The position numbers were made by a program, and so were the translations under genes. Below the pieces are notes generated by a model that did not search any database, was not told the origin of the DNA, and was given only the letters and a program-made list of their open reading frames with translations. A DNA stretch of 49,726 bases from Candidatus Omnitrophota bacterium (GTDB lineage: Bacteria > Omnitrophota > Gorgyraeia > 2-01-FULL-45-10): NCBI GenBank assembly GCA_018823705.1, contig JAHJHP010000012.1, forward strand, positions 1 through 49,726, read 5' to 3'. This document shows, in pieces, positions 32,248-39,191 of the stretch; position 1 is the first letter of the stretch, and each line of letters opens with the position of its first letter.

Positions 32248-32286
32248 AACCGCTGACTTAACAAATGACACCTAATACCAGCGGTT
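32248..32286 (+). terminator. hairpin next to the left dif site
   Basis: AACCGCTG (32248-32255) is an exact inverted repeat of CAGCGGTT (32279-32286) with a 23-nt loop; a weak T run follows. It may end the HTH transcript before the dif-like site. Confidence 0.4.
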
Positions 32287-32311
32287 TGCTTTCCTTCAGT
32301 AATGTCGCACT

Positions 32312-32339
32312 TGTTCTTATAATATATCTTATGTTAACT
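32312..32339. other. dif-like Xer recombination site (attL)
   Basis: A 28-bp 11-6-11 layout: left (XerC) arm TGTTCTTATAA, centre TATATC, right (XerD) arm TTATGTTAACT. Compared with the general dif pattern (NNTKCGCATAA, six, TTATGTTAAAT), the left arm keeps TTC and ATAA, and the right arm matches 10 of 11. Bases 32322-32340 recur exactly at 42100-42118. As the left arm is chromosomal, this junction plus the right end rebuilds a full dif site. Confidence 0.8.
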
Positions 32340-32463
32340 ACGTATATAGCAGTAATCCCCTCCACTAAGTAGTTAATCCACAAGCAGTTACAGTAAATCT
32401 AAGCTCAAAATAGCTAACTTTGTCATTCCTAAAATAACTCTATCTTAACAAAGGCCTGATTAT

Positions 32464-33252
32464 ATGCCGGATAAACCCAAATTACAGCCAGATTTCATAC
32501 CAGTTTGGAAGGTCGAATTTAACGATCTAAGGACTATGCCGCAACGCGCTTTTTTGCTCCAGCTAATTTACCGTGCTTATCGCGATCCGCAGACTTCTAT
32601 CTGCTCCCTCTCTGATTATGAAATTCAAAGGATAACGGCTTGGGAACGCACAACGATAAAGGCCGCCAGACGCTTCCTATTGAAGAATAACCACATCAAG
32701 CCAGCCGGATATCATACCTACATTCTTAACGATTTTAAGCGCTTTAAGTTATCAACATGTAGCAGGGAAACCCCTCTACCACAAGAAGAAAGTAGCAGGG
32801 AAACCCCTCTACCAATAGCAGGGAAACCCCCCTACAGTAGCAGGGAAACCCTACCAGAGAAGCATGGAAACCCTACCAGTACGTTATATAAGAGTAGAGA
32901 AGAGTTGTTAGAGTCCAACAACAACCCTCTCCCCTCTATCCTAAAAGACGACCTAAAGCTCCTATTTACAGCGCAAGGACAGCAAGGCGATCCCCTGCTT
33001 GTATTCTTCTACACAGTAGCCCAGGAGCGCTTAAATAAGGGCTATAAACCAGGTATTTTAAGAGTAGCTATCAAGCGCGCGATCTCCGCGAACTCAAAAG
33101 CGAACATACAGGACATATTGAGCTTTGAAGCGCTGGCGGCTATTAAGGCAGACCAAGGCCGCCAGGCGAAACAGGCCGCGGAGGATATAAAGCTCAAAGA
33201 GTGGCAGAACGGACAGCGTTTTGAAGGCTCAAAAAAGGAGGTAAAGGCATGA
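32464..33252 (+). CDS. putative replication initiator with internal iterons
   Basis: 262 aa. Residues 1-95 look like a winged-helix domain (AFLLQLIYRAYRDPQTS, SDYEIQRITAWERTTIKAARRFL) as in plasmid and phage replication proteins that start with a helix-turn-helix (the DnaD/RepA-like N-terminal type). Residues 97-140 are a linker encoded by the tandem DNA repeats, then a helical C-terminal domain (about 155-250). The layout (N-terminal DNA-binding domain, repeat-encoded linker, C-terminal domain) resembles the lambda O protein. First gene of the provirus; ATG at 32464 has AAAGG upstream. No catalytic motif of a rolling-circle Rep is seen. Confidence 0.75.
   Translation: MPDKPKLQPDFIPVWKVEFNDLRTMPQRAFLLQLIYRAYRDPQTSICSLSDYEIQRITAWERTTIKAARRFLLKNNHIKPAGYHTYILNDFKRFKLSTCSRETPLPQEESSRETPLPIAGKPPYSSRETLPEKHGNPTSTLYKSREELLESNNNPLPSILKDDLKLLFTAQGQQGDPLLVFFYTVAQERLNKGYKPGILRVAIKRAISANSKANIQDILSFEALAAIKADQGRQAKQAAEDIKLKEWQNGQRFEGSKKEVKA
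32759..32876 (+). repeat. five iteron-like direct repeats within the rep gene
   Basis: GTAGCAGGGAAACCCCTCTAC at 32759-32779 and 32792-32812; ATAGCAGGGAAACCCCCCTAC at 32815-32835; GTAGCAGGGAAACCCTAC at 32837-32854; a degenerate copy GAAGCATGGAAACCCTAC at 32859-32876. Each is also an imperfect dyad (GTAG-GGG/CCC-CTAC). Start spacings are 33, 23, 22 and 22 bp, close to whole helical turns. An A/T-rich patch (ACGTTATATAAG) follows. Likely replication origin or Rep-binding sites. Confidence 0.85.
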
Positions 33253-33500
33253 AGGCCAGGCCGATTAAAGTCCAGGAGCAAATGTCTTTTATTCCAGGCC
33301 AGAGTTTTTATTTTGTCTTTTTTAAGGGAGAGGACGGATCATCTTATCGGACTTGCCTCTCCCCTTCTTGCGGAAACTTTAAGCGCTGGGCTCCTATCAT
33401 TAACCAGGTGCGCGCTGGCCTGGAGATCTGGCTTGACGGCCTTATACTACGCGGCCGGAGGCTCATTGACGCGGACAGTATGTTTAAGGTGATATCGTGA
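33249..33500 (+). CDS. hypothetical provirus protein, 83 aa
   Basis: A small soluble protein (KVQEQMSFIPGQSFYFVFFKGEDGSS...FKRWAPIINQVRAGL). It has a beta-rich start and a helical end, resembling small single-stranded-DNA-binding or accessory proteins only in size; no motif proves that. ATG at 33249 follows GGAGGTAAAGGC and overlaps the rep stop by 4 bp. The stop overlaps the next GTG start (GTGA). Confidence 0.65.
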   Translation: MKARPIKVQEQMSFIPGQSFYFVFFKGEDGSSYRTCLSPSCGNFKRWAPIINQVRAGLEIWLDGLILRGRRLIDADSMFKVIS

Positions 33501-33604
33501 TAACGTCCTGCCTATCCGTTTATGATGTGATAATCGGCTACTCGCTGATCGCCGCGGCCGGTATAGGCACGATCATTATATTCGTTACCGGACTATATGA
33601 ATAA
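33497..33604 (+). CDS. tiny single-span membrane protein, 35 aa
   Basis: GTG at 33497 overlaps the upstream stop as GTGA. The product (MITSCLSVYDVIIGYSLIAA then AGIGTIIIFVTGLYE) is essentially one transmembrane helix. It fits the many small membrane proteins of this element, which would sit in an internal virion membrane or act in lysis. Its coupling with neighbours supports it as a real gene. Confidence 0.6.
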   Translation: MITSCLSVYDVIIGYSLIAAAGIGTIIIFVTGLYE

Positions 33605-33672
33605 TGCCAGGTGAATTTGTCGGCTCCGGCCTCTTATCCGGCGGCCTCGCTCGGCTACCCTGGCATACCTAA
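33604..33672 (+). CDS. possible 22-aa leader frame
   Basis: An ATG at 33604 overlaps the upstream TAA (TAATG) and opens 22 codons (MPGEFVGSGLLSGGLARLPW and HT) ending 13 bp before the glycosyltransferase start. It could merely hand ribosomes to the next gene. Weak evidence. Confidence 0.3.
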   Translation: MPGEFVGSGLLSGGLARLPWHT

Positions 33673-33685
33673 AGAAAGGAATCGT

Positions 33686-34354
33686 ATGTTTGACAAGAAA
33701 AAAAAGGTATTTATCGGCATAGCGAAGTATAACGGTATGGAATCCGAAACGGAGAACACCCTCAAAGCGGTAATAGATACGCGCAAAGGCTGGGAAGTCG
33801 GCGAATACATGGAGATCATAGGCCGGAGCGCGATCTCGCGCGTCCGGAACGATCTCGCAACAGCCTTTCTAAAGACAGATTCAGACTTTCTTTTTTTCCT
33901 TGATACAGATATGACCTGGATGCCGAAAGATAAGAACGAAGAAAATCCCATAGACGTAATGATCCGCGCGGACGTTGACATAATATCACCCCCTATGACT
34001 AACCGTCAGCAACCGATTCGCGCCTTGTGGCGGCCTATCTCCAAGAAAGACCTTGACGTGTGGAATCGTAAATGGCCTTTTCCGGTGCTACATACCGGAT
34101 CGGGCTTCATGCTGATCCGGCGCAATGTTATCGAAGGCTTATTGAAGGCCGGACACGCCGCGCCGTTCATGCCCGTATGGTGTTCGGAGGAACAAGTCGA
34201 AACCTCGGACGATGTGGCCTTCTGCCGCCGCGCGCTTCAATGCGGTTATAAGATATGGCTACAACCGAATATACTGATCGGGCATATAGGCAAGTATGCC
34301 TTTAACGTGGACAACATAAAGCCGATCTTACAGCAGGAAGCGCAGAAGCCATGA
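33686..34354 (+). CDS. glycosyltransferase-like protein (GT-A fold)
   Basis: 222 aa from ATG at 33686, chosen because AAAGAAAGGA precedes it. Seen: an N-terminal beta strand (KKVFIGIAKYNGM), a central FLFFLDTDMTW with a DxD motif (DTD, about 73-75) and a PVLHTGSGFMLIRRNVIEGL block followed by EEQVETSDDVAFCRRA, matching GT2/GT-A enzymes and phage-borne glycosyltransferases. It could modify virion proteins or host surface glycans. An upstream in-frame ATG at 33611 exists but lacks a ribosome site. Confidence 0.75.
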   Translation: MFDKKKKVFIGIAKYNGMESETENTLKAVIDTRKGWEVGEYMEIIGRSAISRVRNDLATAFLKTDSDFLFFLDTDMTWMPKDKNEENPIDVMIRADVDIISPPMTNRQQPIRALWRPISKKDLDVWNRKWPFPVLHTGSGFMLIRRNVIEGLLKAGHAAPFMPVWCSEEQVETSDDVAFCRRALQCGYKIWLQPNILIGHIGKYAFNVDNIKPILQQEAQKP

Positions 34355-34518
34355 TAAAAGAGCTTTGCGATGAGTGCGAAAAAGAAGTAGCTTTAGGCTG
34401 TCATCAAACAATACGCGTAACAGTTGAAAAATATGTAGAGCTATCGCGCGTTGCAAATACGTATGCCTTTTGTTCGTATAGTTGCTTTGAAAATTCGGTG
34501 AAAGGAGGCGGTAAATAA
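34351..34518 (+). CDS. small putative zinc-binding protein, 55 aa
   Basis: ATGA overlap with the gene before, TAATG overlap with the gene after. The product has CDEC near the N-terminus (C6, C9), and C17, C42 and CSYSCF near the C-terminus; Cys pairs of this kind usually hold one zinc ion. No family recognised. Confidence 0.6.
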   Translation: MIKELCDECEKEVALGCHQTIRVTVEKYVELSRVANTYAFCSYSCFENSVKGGGK

Positions 34519-34781
34519 TGCCCGATCAGCATACTTGTAAGAATTGCGGAGCGATCGAGAACCTAAAGACCGGAGAGCTAACCTATAAAGGCGATAATCC
34601 GCTACTCAAAGAGAATAAGGCTTTGAAAGAAGCGGTTACAACCTTAGAGGTTAAAAACAAATACCTGGCGAAGCTCGCGGCCGGTAAAAGAGCCAAGAAA
34701 GAGCCAGGAACCCAGCCAGCGGCGCAAGCCAGAAAGGAGCCAGAAAATGCCAAAGAAAAAGAAAACCCCTGGCACTATTAG
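34518..34781 (+). CDS. hypothetical protein with Cys pair and coiled coil, 87 aa
   Basis: Residues 7-10 are CKNC; about 29-55 form a predicted coiled coil (LLKENKALKEAVTTLEVKNKYL), followed by a basic, Pro/Ala-rich tail. ATG at 34518 shares its A with the upstream TAA. The end overlaps the next gene by 35 bp. The C-terminal tail lies in the repeated AGCCAG region described separately. Function unknown. Confidence 0.6.
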   Translation: MPDQHTCKNCGAIENLKTGELTYKGDNPLLKENKALKEAVTTLEVKNKYLAKLAAGKRAKKEPGTQPAAQARKEPENAKEKENPWHY

Positions 34782-35251
34782 CCAGGACGAAGGCCTAAAT
34801 AAGCTAAAAGCGATCAAAGAAGCCCTTCCCCCTCCCCCTCCTGTTAGCCAGGATCAGCCAGGGATTAGCCAGGAGGAGATCAAAGTTATACCAATAGGCC
34901 AGGAGCCGAAGCCGGTATCTGGTATATTCAAATCTATATATCCGCTTTTTATAGATATGATCTGCCACATAACGAACAAGGAGAAGTTTAACGATACCAG
35001 GAAAGCGGAACTCCTGGACAGCGTAAGCCAGGATCTTGACGAACTGGAGCGCAGGTATATACCGGAAACAGTCCGGAATATGCCAGGCATTAAGGCGTTA
35101 AGCATTACCGGAATAGCTGTCGCCTTCCAGCCGAAAGCCAAGAAAGAGCCAGCGAAGAAGCCGGAGGATAGCCAGCCGGAGCCAGAAAATAAGCCAGAAC
35201 CGCCAGCTCCAGCCGCGCCGCCCACAATACCGGAGCCAGCGCCACAGCCAG
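34702..35251 (+). repeat. cluster of 15 AGCCAG hexamers
   Basis: AGCCAG occurs 15 times on the + strand between 34702 and 35251, mostly as AGCCAGGA or AGCCAGAA. It is read in at least two frames (as Ser-Gln and as part of Glu/Lys/Gln-Pro), so the run is not explained only by a peptide repeat. It lies across the 87-aa and 172-aa genes, just before the packaging ATPase. Low-complexity linker coding is the alternative. Confidence 0.6.
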
Positions 35252-35265
35252 GATTGCCAGCCTAA
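34747..35265 (+). CDS. hypothetical provirus protein, 172 aa, Pro-rich
   Basis: Low-complexity N-terminus and C-terminus, rich in Pro/Glu/Lys/Gln, around a small folded core at about residues 57-128 (GIFKSIYPLFIDMICHITNKEK, then RRYIPETVRNMPGIKALSITGIAVAFQPK). No family recognised. Position directly before the ATPase suggests a virion or assembly role. It overlaps the preceding gene by 35 bp and its stop abuts the ATPase start. Confidence 0.65.
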   Translation: MPKKKKTPGTISQDEGLNKLKAIKEALPPPPPVSQDQPGISQEEIKVIPIGQEPKPVSGIFKSIYPLFIDMICHITNKEKFNDTRKAELLDSVSQDLDELERRYIPETVRNMPGIKALSITGIAVAFQPKAKKEPAKKPEDSQPEPENKPEPPAPAAPPTIPEPAPQPGLPA

Positions 35266-35871
35266 ATGCCAAGCAATAAGATCGTTGTCATATTAGGCCG
35301 GAAAGGATCCGGAAAGACTGAATACTGCCGCGCCATGATGAAAGGCTTAACCAGGTTTATAGCCTATGATCCGGTGCGGCAGTTTAAGGCCGGCGTTGTA
35401 TTCAATAGGCTTGATCTGCTCCTGGACTTCTTAATCAATAACTACCATAACAATTTTAAAGCGATATACCAGCCGCAGTTTAATGATGATGATATAGACA
35501 CCGCGCAAGCGGAATTTATCCAGCTCTCGCGCGTTGTCCAGAATTTAAGCAAGATCTATTTTGTTATTGACGAAGTGGATATATATACATCAGCTCATCA
35601 ATGCCCTCCGATATTCAAGAATCTGATCCTCCGCGGCCGGCATAAGGAGATCTCTATCATTTGCACAACCAGGCGGCATACTGAAACATCAAGGAACTTG
35701 ACCGCGCAAGCGGACGTTATAGTATCTTTTCACCAGCAGGAGCCTAACGATATCAAATATCTTTCGCAGTTTTACGGAGAGAAGGCGGCCTCCCTCCCCT
35801 CCCTGGAGCCATACCATTACATAAAATATGAGAATGGCGAAACCACTATTGAAAAACCGATCAAGATATAA
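35266..35871 (+). CDS. FtsK/HerA-type genome packaging ATPase
   Basis: 201 aa. Walker A GRKGSGKT at 11-18, Walker B with acidic end YFVIDE at 98-103, sensor-like region ICTTRR at about 132-137 and RGRH at 123-126 as candidate arginine finger. This arrangement fits the packaging ATPases of tailless DJR viruses (PRD1 P9 / PM2 P9 group). A Zot-like filamentous phage ATPase is the alternative, but Zot proteins are larger with a membrane span, and the DJR-type capsid gene lies 0.5 kb downstream. It would drive DNA into the procapsid. Confidence 0.85.
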   Translation: MPSNKIVVILGRKGSGKTEYCRAMMKGLTRFIAYDPVRQFKAGVVFNRLDLLLDFLINNYHNNFKAIYQPQFNDDDIDTAQAEFIQLSRVVQNLSKIYFVIDEVDIYTSAHQCPPIFKNLILRGRHKEISIICTTRRHTETSRNLTAQADVIVSFHQQEPNDIKYLSQFYGEKAASLPSLEPYHYIKYENGETTIEKPIKI

Positions 35872-36019
35872 AAAGACTTATGTCCGGTGCGCTCAATGCG
35901 GATCGCCGAACGTCCGGTATTATGTATGTTACAAGAGCATAGGCCGCGGAAAGTTTTGTTCGCATAGTTGCCAGATGAAATTTATCTGGAACCTTCTATA
36001 CGGTAAGAATTACTATTAG
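35828..36019 (+). CDS. small zinc-finger protein, 63 aa
   Basis: Overlaps the end of the ATPase gene by 44 bp. Residues include CAQCG, a second C pair and CSHSCQMKF, a CxxC/CxxxC arrangement typical of a small zinc ribbon. Basic N-terminus (MRMAKPLLKNRSRYKK). ATG at 35834 is an alternative start. Function unknown. Confidence 0.6.
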   Translation: MRMAKPLLKNRSRYKKTYVRCAQCGSPNVRYYVCYKSIGRGKFCSHSCQMKFIWNLLYGKNYY

Positions 36020-36082
36020 AAAGTAAACTTTCGGTATTGCCAAATAAAAATATATCAGTATACTTAATCATAGAAATTCTTT

Positions 36083-36120
36083 AAGAGGCCACTAAGAGAA
36101 TCGAGTGGCCTCTTTTCTTT
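36083..36120 (+). terminator. rho-independent terminator between ATPase and capsid regions
   Basis: AAGAGGCCACT (36083-36093) pairs perfectly with AGTGGCCTCTT (36104-36114) across a 10-nt loop, followed by TTCTTTTAG. It ends the early/packaging transcript before the capsid region. Confidence 0.9.
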
Positions 36121-36158
36121 TAGTGCGCCTCGCAACCAAATAAAGGGAGGGTGTTAAG

Positions 36159-36290
36159 ATGTTGAATGATATCATGAACCTGTTCGCTCCGAAAAAGATA
36201 ATCGGCACGGTCATAGTTATGGTAGTGATTTTAGCCGCCATACACAATTTCGCGCCAGCGGCCTGGAAGCAGAATATCGGTATTGCCTAA
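36159..36290 (+). CDS. small membrane protein, 43 aa
   Basis: ATG at 36159 after AAAGGGAGGGTG. One transmembrane helix (about 14-28, IIGTVIVMVVILAAI) with a basic flank before it (APKKI). No family. A likely virion membrane protein; it is the only gene between the terminator and the capsid leader. Confidence 0.65.
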   Translation: MLNDIMNLFAPKKIIGTVIVMVVILAAIHNFAPAAWKQNIGIA

Positions 36291-36309
36291 AAGCGGCGTT
36301 CGCTCTTAG

Positions 36310-36330
36310 GAATTTTTTTCGCAAAAATTC
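36310..36330 (+). promoter_or_regulatory. A/T hairpin in the capsid gene leader
   Basis: GAATTTTT (36310-36317) and AAAAATTC (36323-36330) form an 8-bp stem with a 5-nt loop, 20 bp before the capsid gene. It is not a usual terminator; it may attenuate or protect the capsid mRNA 5' end. Confidence 0.4.
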
Positions 36331-36351
36331 TTTAAGGAAGGAAAAAAGAAA

Positions 36352-37335
36352 ATGTCAAAGCAGATACGAAATATAGCGGTCAAGAGCTTAACGCTCGGAC
36401 AGCCGGAAACGATCCTTCTGCCGCGTAACTACGCGATCAGAGGCCTTGTCCTCCAGCTCGCAGGATCAGTAACCGTAACCGGCGCAACCGGCAACGGCGG
36501 AGTGAAAACAGCCGGACTCTGGCATACGATATCGTCCTTGCGCGTAAGGCGCGACGGCCGCGATACGCTTATCTCGATTCCAGCTTTCTTGCTGTATACC
36601 TTGAATAAGATACTCTACAAAACAGCGCCGAAGCTAACCAACGCGACCACAGGCGCCGCGCAGACGAATACCGCGCTTACCGGCGGCCTCGTTCTTCCTT
36701 TTGAGAATCTCGGCGGAATTAAGCCGTTTGATACTCTACTGAAAGGAAGCGGCCTCTCATCGCTTGACCTGTTAATAGACACACAGGCGATATCGAATAT
36801 GTTCGGAACGGCCTGGGCTAACGCGGCCATAGTAGGCACAGCCGCGATGAGCTTATCCGTTGACGTTATTGAGGAAGTCGGCGTTAATAACTTCATATTC
36901 GGCGATATCCGCACTTCGCTAATATCGAAGGCAAACGTCGCGGCCACTTCCACGAACTTCCAGATCAAGCCTTTACCGGTAGGCAACTACTATAAAGGCT
37001 TCCTGCTGTTCGCGGTGGATTCGACAGACGGCCCGTCTGATTCTGTCATAACGAACATCAAGCTGAAAAGCGGCTCGGAAGTCATCGTTGACATACCGGC
37101 GCTGAACTGCAAGGACTTGATGAAGCTAATCAACGCGCAGGAAACTGCCGTTGAAACCGGCGTGTATTATCTCGATCTCATGCCGGACGGTATGCTGAAT
37201 CAATGCCTCGACGTTACGCCCAAATCCGGCCGTGAAACGCTGGAGCTGGAGCTGGCGGTTACCAAAGGAACGGCCACGACCGATATCTATATCGTCGGCC
37301 TGGAATACATTCCTCCGGTAATAGTAAAGAAATAG
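36352..37335 (+). CDS. major capsid protein, double-jelly-roll type (putative)
   Basis: 327 aa with no signal peptide and a high content of beta strands. The end of the protein carries YYLDLMPDGMLNQCLDV then LELELAVTKGT, a pattern like DJR capsids of PM2/PRD1-like and metagenomic DJR viruses (strand, PDG turn, strand, LELxLxVTK). Size is close to PM2 P2 (269) and PRD1 P3 (395). It is single-copy, flanked by strong hairpins and downstream of the FtsK-type ATPase, as in known tailless viruses. Best call DJR MCP; a different beta-sandwich virion protein is the alternative. Confidence 0.75.
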   Translation: MSKQIRNIAVKSLTLGQPETILLPRNYAIRGLVLQLAGSVTVTGATGNGGVKTAGLWHTISSLRVRRDGRDTLISIPAFLLYTLNKILYKTAPKLTNATTGAAQTNTALTGGLVLPFENLGGIKPFDTLLKGSGLSSLDLLIDTQAISNMFGTAWANAAIVGTAAMSLSVDVIEEVGVNNFIFGDIRTSLISKANVAATSTNFQIKPLPVGNYYKGFLLFAVDSTDGPSDSVITNIKLKSGSEVIVDIPALNCKDLMKLINAQETAVETGVYYLDLMPDGMLNQCLDVTPKSGRETLELELAVTKGTATTDIYIVGLEYIPPVIVKK

Positions 37336-37350
37336 TTTAAGGAAAAGGAC

Positions 37351-37393
37351 ACGGACGGAAAATCCTTTAAACGGTTTTCCGTCCGTTTGTTTA
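37351..37393 (+). terminator. strong terminator after the capsid gene
   Basis: ACGGACGGAAAA (37351-37362) pairs perfectly with TTTTCCGTCCGT (37375-37386) across a 12-nt loop, followed by TTGTTTAAG. Together with the terminator at 36083 it isolates the capsid gene transcript. Confidence 0.9.
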
Positions 37394-37406
37394 AGTAAAG
37401 GATTTT

Positions 37407-37982
37407 ATGGAACCGATAACAATAGCGACCACAGTAATAGCGGCGGCCTCGGCAATTAAATCCGGCGGAGAGGCCTCCGGCGTTGACTGGGGAAAAGTTT
37501 TCGGCCTTCGGCCGAAGGGCGGCGCTGGCGGCAACGATCCTGGTTATACCCAAGCTGTCGCGGCAGATATGCAGGCCGAATATGATAAGGCGCAGGCCGC
37601 GGTTAATCAGACAAATGATCCGGACGCGCAACAGGCTATCCTTAACGCTTACGATACGGAAAAAGCGGCCTGGGGAGATCCTAATAATCCTAACCGTAAT
37701 TCAGCAATAGGACAATCCCGATTTGCGCAACAGATAGATTCTATATTAGCCAGCGCGAAGTCTTATTCCGCCGTTCCTATTCCGGCAGCTCAATCCTCGA
37801 CAACAACGCCTGTAACGACAATTGTTCCGGCGAATAATTTTAACCAGACAGGCGCGGATGTTTTTTCCGGAGTGAATCCAAAGCCTGTAACATCAAACCC
37901 TTTAATTGATAACGCCCCTATAATTTTAGTGATTATAGGCGTTGTGGTAATAGCGTTGGTTATAAGAAAGAAAGGCAAATAA
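37407..37982 (+). CDS. C-tail-anchored virion protein candidate, 191 aa
   Basis: Residues 1-160 are polar, rich in Ala/Asn/Gln/Pro; the C-terminus is a single membrane helix (about 169-187) followed by RKKGK. No family recognised. The same layout (soluble body, C-terminal helix, K-G-K end) recurs in the 155-aa and 105-aa proteins of this element. The next gene starts 2 bp after the stop, so translation is coupled. A protein of the internal virion membrane is the likely role; inferred from the type of virus only. Confidence 0.7.
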   Translation: MEPITIATTVIAAASAIKSGGEASGVDWGKVFGLRPKGGAGGNDPGYTQAVAADMQAEYDKAQAAVNQTNDPDAQQAILNAYDTEKAAWGDPNNPNRNSAIGQSRFAQQIDSILASAKSYSAVPIPAAQSSTTTPVTTIVPANNFNQTGADVFSGVNPKPVTSNPLIDNAPIILVIIGVVVIALVIRKKGK

Positions 37983-37983
37983 A

Positions 37984-38451
37984 ATGGCTACGTTGAACGA
38001 CTTATGGAATAGCTTAACTGCTCCGAAAGCAAAACCCGTTGATTATTACAGCAAAGGATATGATCCAAGTTATCTTACCGGCACCGCTTCCGGAGGAGCA
38101 AAGATAAGCGTTCCGCCAAAAGCGGTGGATAATCAACAGGTATCAAATTATTTAACTCAAGGGGTTAGCTGGTTAAACGCTATCGGTGGAATAGTATCTA
38201 CCATTGCTCCAAAAGCCGCGCAGATTACGGCTCCGGCGGAAGCACTAAAAGTCGGCGGAGTTGTTACCGGCGCGGCTACCCCAGGCACATCTGCACAGGT
38301 GAACTTGCCGGATAATGTAATAGTATTGCCAGGCCAGGTATCAACGCAAGGCTCCCAGGCTATTCAAGCGCAAGACTTCTCATGGGTTATGTGGCTGATA
38401 ATCGCCCTTCTCGTCTTAGGTGGACTGTATATCGTAACGAAAGGAAAATAA
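37984..38451 (+). CDS. C-tail-anchored virion protein candidate, 155 aa
   Basis: A polar body (about 1-130, with an amphipathic QVSNYLTQGVSWLNAIGGI) and a C-terminal membrane helix (about 134-151) ending in VTKGK. No family recognised. Begins 2 bp after the preceding stop. The terminal codons for K-G-K (AAA GGA AAA) also form an AAGGA ribosome site for the gene that starts 4 bp later. Confidence 0.7.
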   Translation: MATLNDLWNSLTAPKAKPVDYYSKGYDPSYLTGTASGGAKISVPPKAVDNQQVSNYLTQGVSWLNAIGGIVSTIAPKAAQITAPAEALKVGGVVTGAATPGTSAQVNLPDNVIVLPGQVSTQGSQAIQAQDFSWVMWLIIALLVLGGLYIVTKGK

Positions 38452-38454
38452 CCA

Positions 38455-39189
38455 ATGGACAATTTCATTCCGCCAGGCTTAGAAGCTCGTAACGTTGGCA
38501 CATTATCACAGCTTAATATCAAAGACATCAAGTCGATGTCTTTCGAGGACATCATACAAAAGATAAACGCCGGAGATATCGCGGAGCCGGTAAAGTTTTC
38601 GCTTCCGCTTGATACGGCTACGGAGAATCTTCAATTAAATTTCGCTGGTAATTACTTCGGCGTTATAGACGCTTCCGATCAGTCCGCGGAAATAGCTGTT
38701 AAATTTAATAAACAGCAAAGTGAATCTCTTACATTCTCAAAAGGCCTTTACATGGTGCGGCCTTTTAACCAGGTATTTTTGACCTGGGCGGCGCAGACAA
38801 GTAAAACGATAGATATTATAATATCGGCCTACGCGAAAGAGCTGTTTGAGGTAATGGACTTTAGATCGGCCACGCAGTTGTCAGCCGATACTGCTGATAT
38901 TCTCGATCAGATGAAAGGTGTAGCAACCGCGCTCGGATTCGATCTTGTAACGCTTGATACCGATCCCCATGTGGCAGTAGCCGCGAACACTCAAAGGCGA
39001 TCTGTTATCATTCAAGCGGCCGCCGGAAACACTTCAACCGTATATCTCGGCTTCGATAATACTACCGCAACCACTAAATACGTTGTCGCGTTAAAGCCTG
39101 GCGAAATATACTCTATTGATGATTACCAGGGCGCGATCTGGGCTTCCAGCGCTACGGCAACGGATAAGATCAGCTACGGAGAGGTGTAA
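38455..39189 (+). CDS. putative minor capsid/vertex protein, 244 aa
   Basis: Soluble, beta-rich, no signal peptide. Two similar beta-rich halves are suggested, one around 40-125 and one around 155-240 (NTQRRSVIIQAAAGNTSTVYLGFD and KPGEIYSIDDYQG), separated by a helix (about 135-153). Single- or double-jelly-roll penton or spike-base proteins of DJR viruses have this size, but no signature proves it. It starts 4 bp after the preceding tail-anchored protein and is followed 3 bp later by the discoidin protein, so it belongs to the virion operon. Confidence 0.6.
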   Translation: MDNFIPPGLEARNVGTLSQLNIKDIKSMSFEDIIQKINAGDIAEPVKFSLPLDTATENLQLNFAGNYFGVIDASDQSAEIAVKFNKQQSESLTFSKGLYMVRPFNQVFLTWAAQTSKTIDIIISAYAKELFEVMDFRSATQLSADTADILDQMKGVATALGFDLVTLDTDPHVAVAANTQRRSVIIQAAAGNTSTVYLGFDNTTATTKYVVALKPGEIYSIDDYQGAIWASSATATDKISYGEV

Positions 39190-39191
39190 TC

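Noticed and set aside
35266-35871. Reading the ATPase as a Zot-like toxin/filamentous phage assembly protein
   Set aside because: It is short, has no membrane span and lies next to a DJR-type capsid candidate; filamentous phage coat and replication genes are absent.
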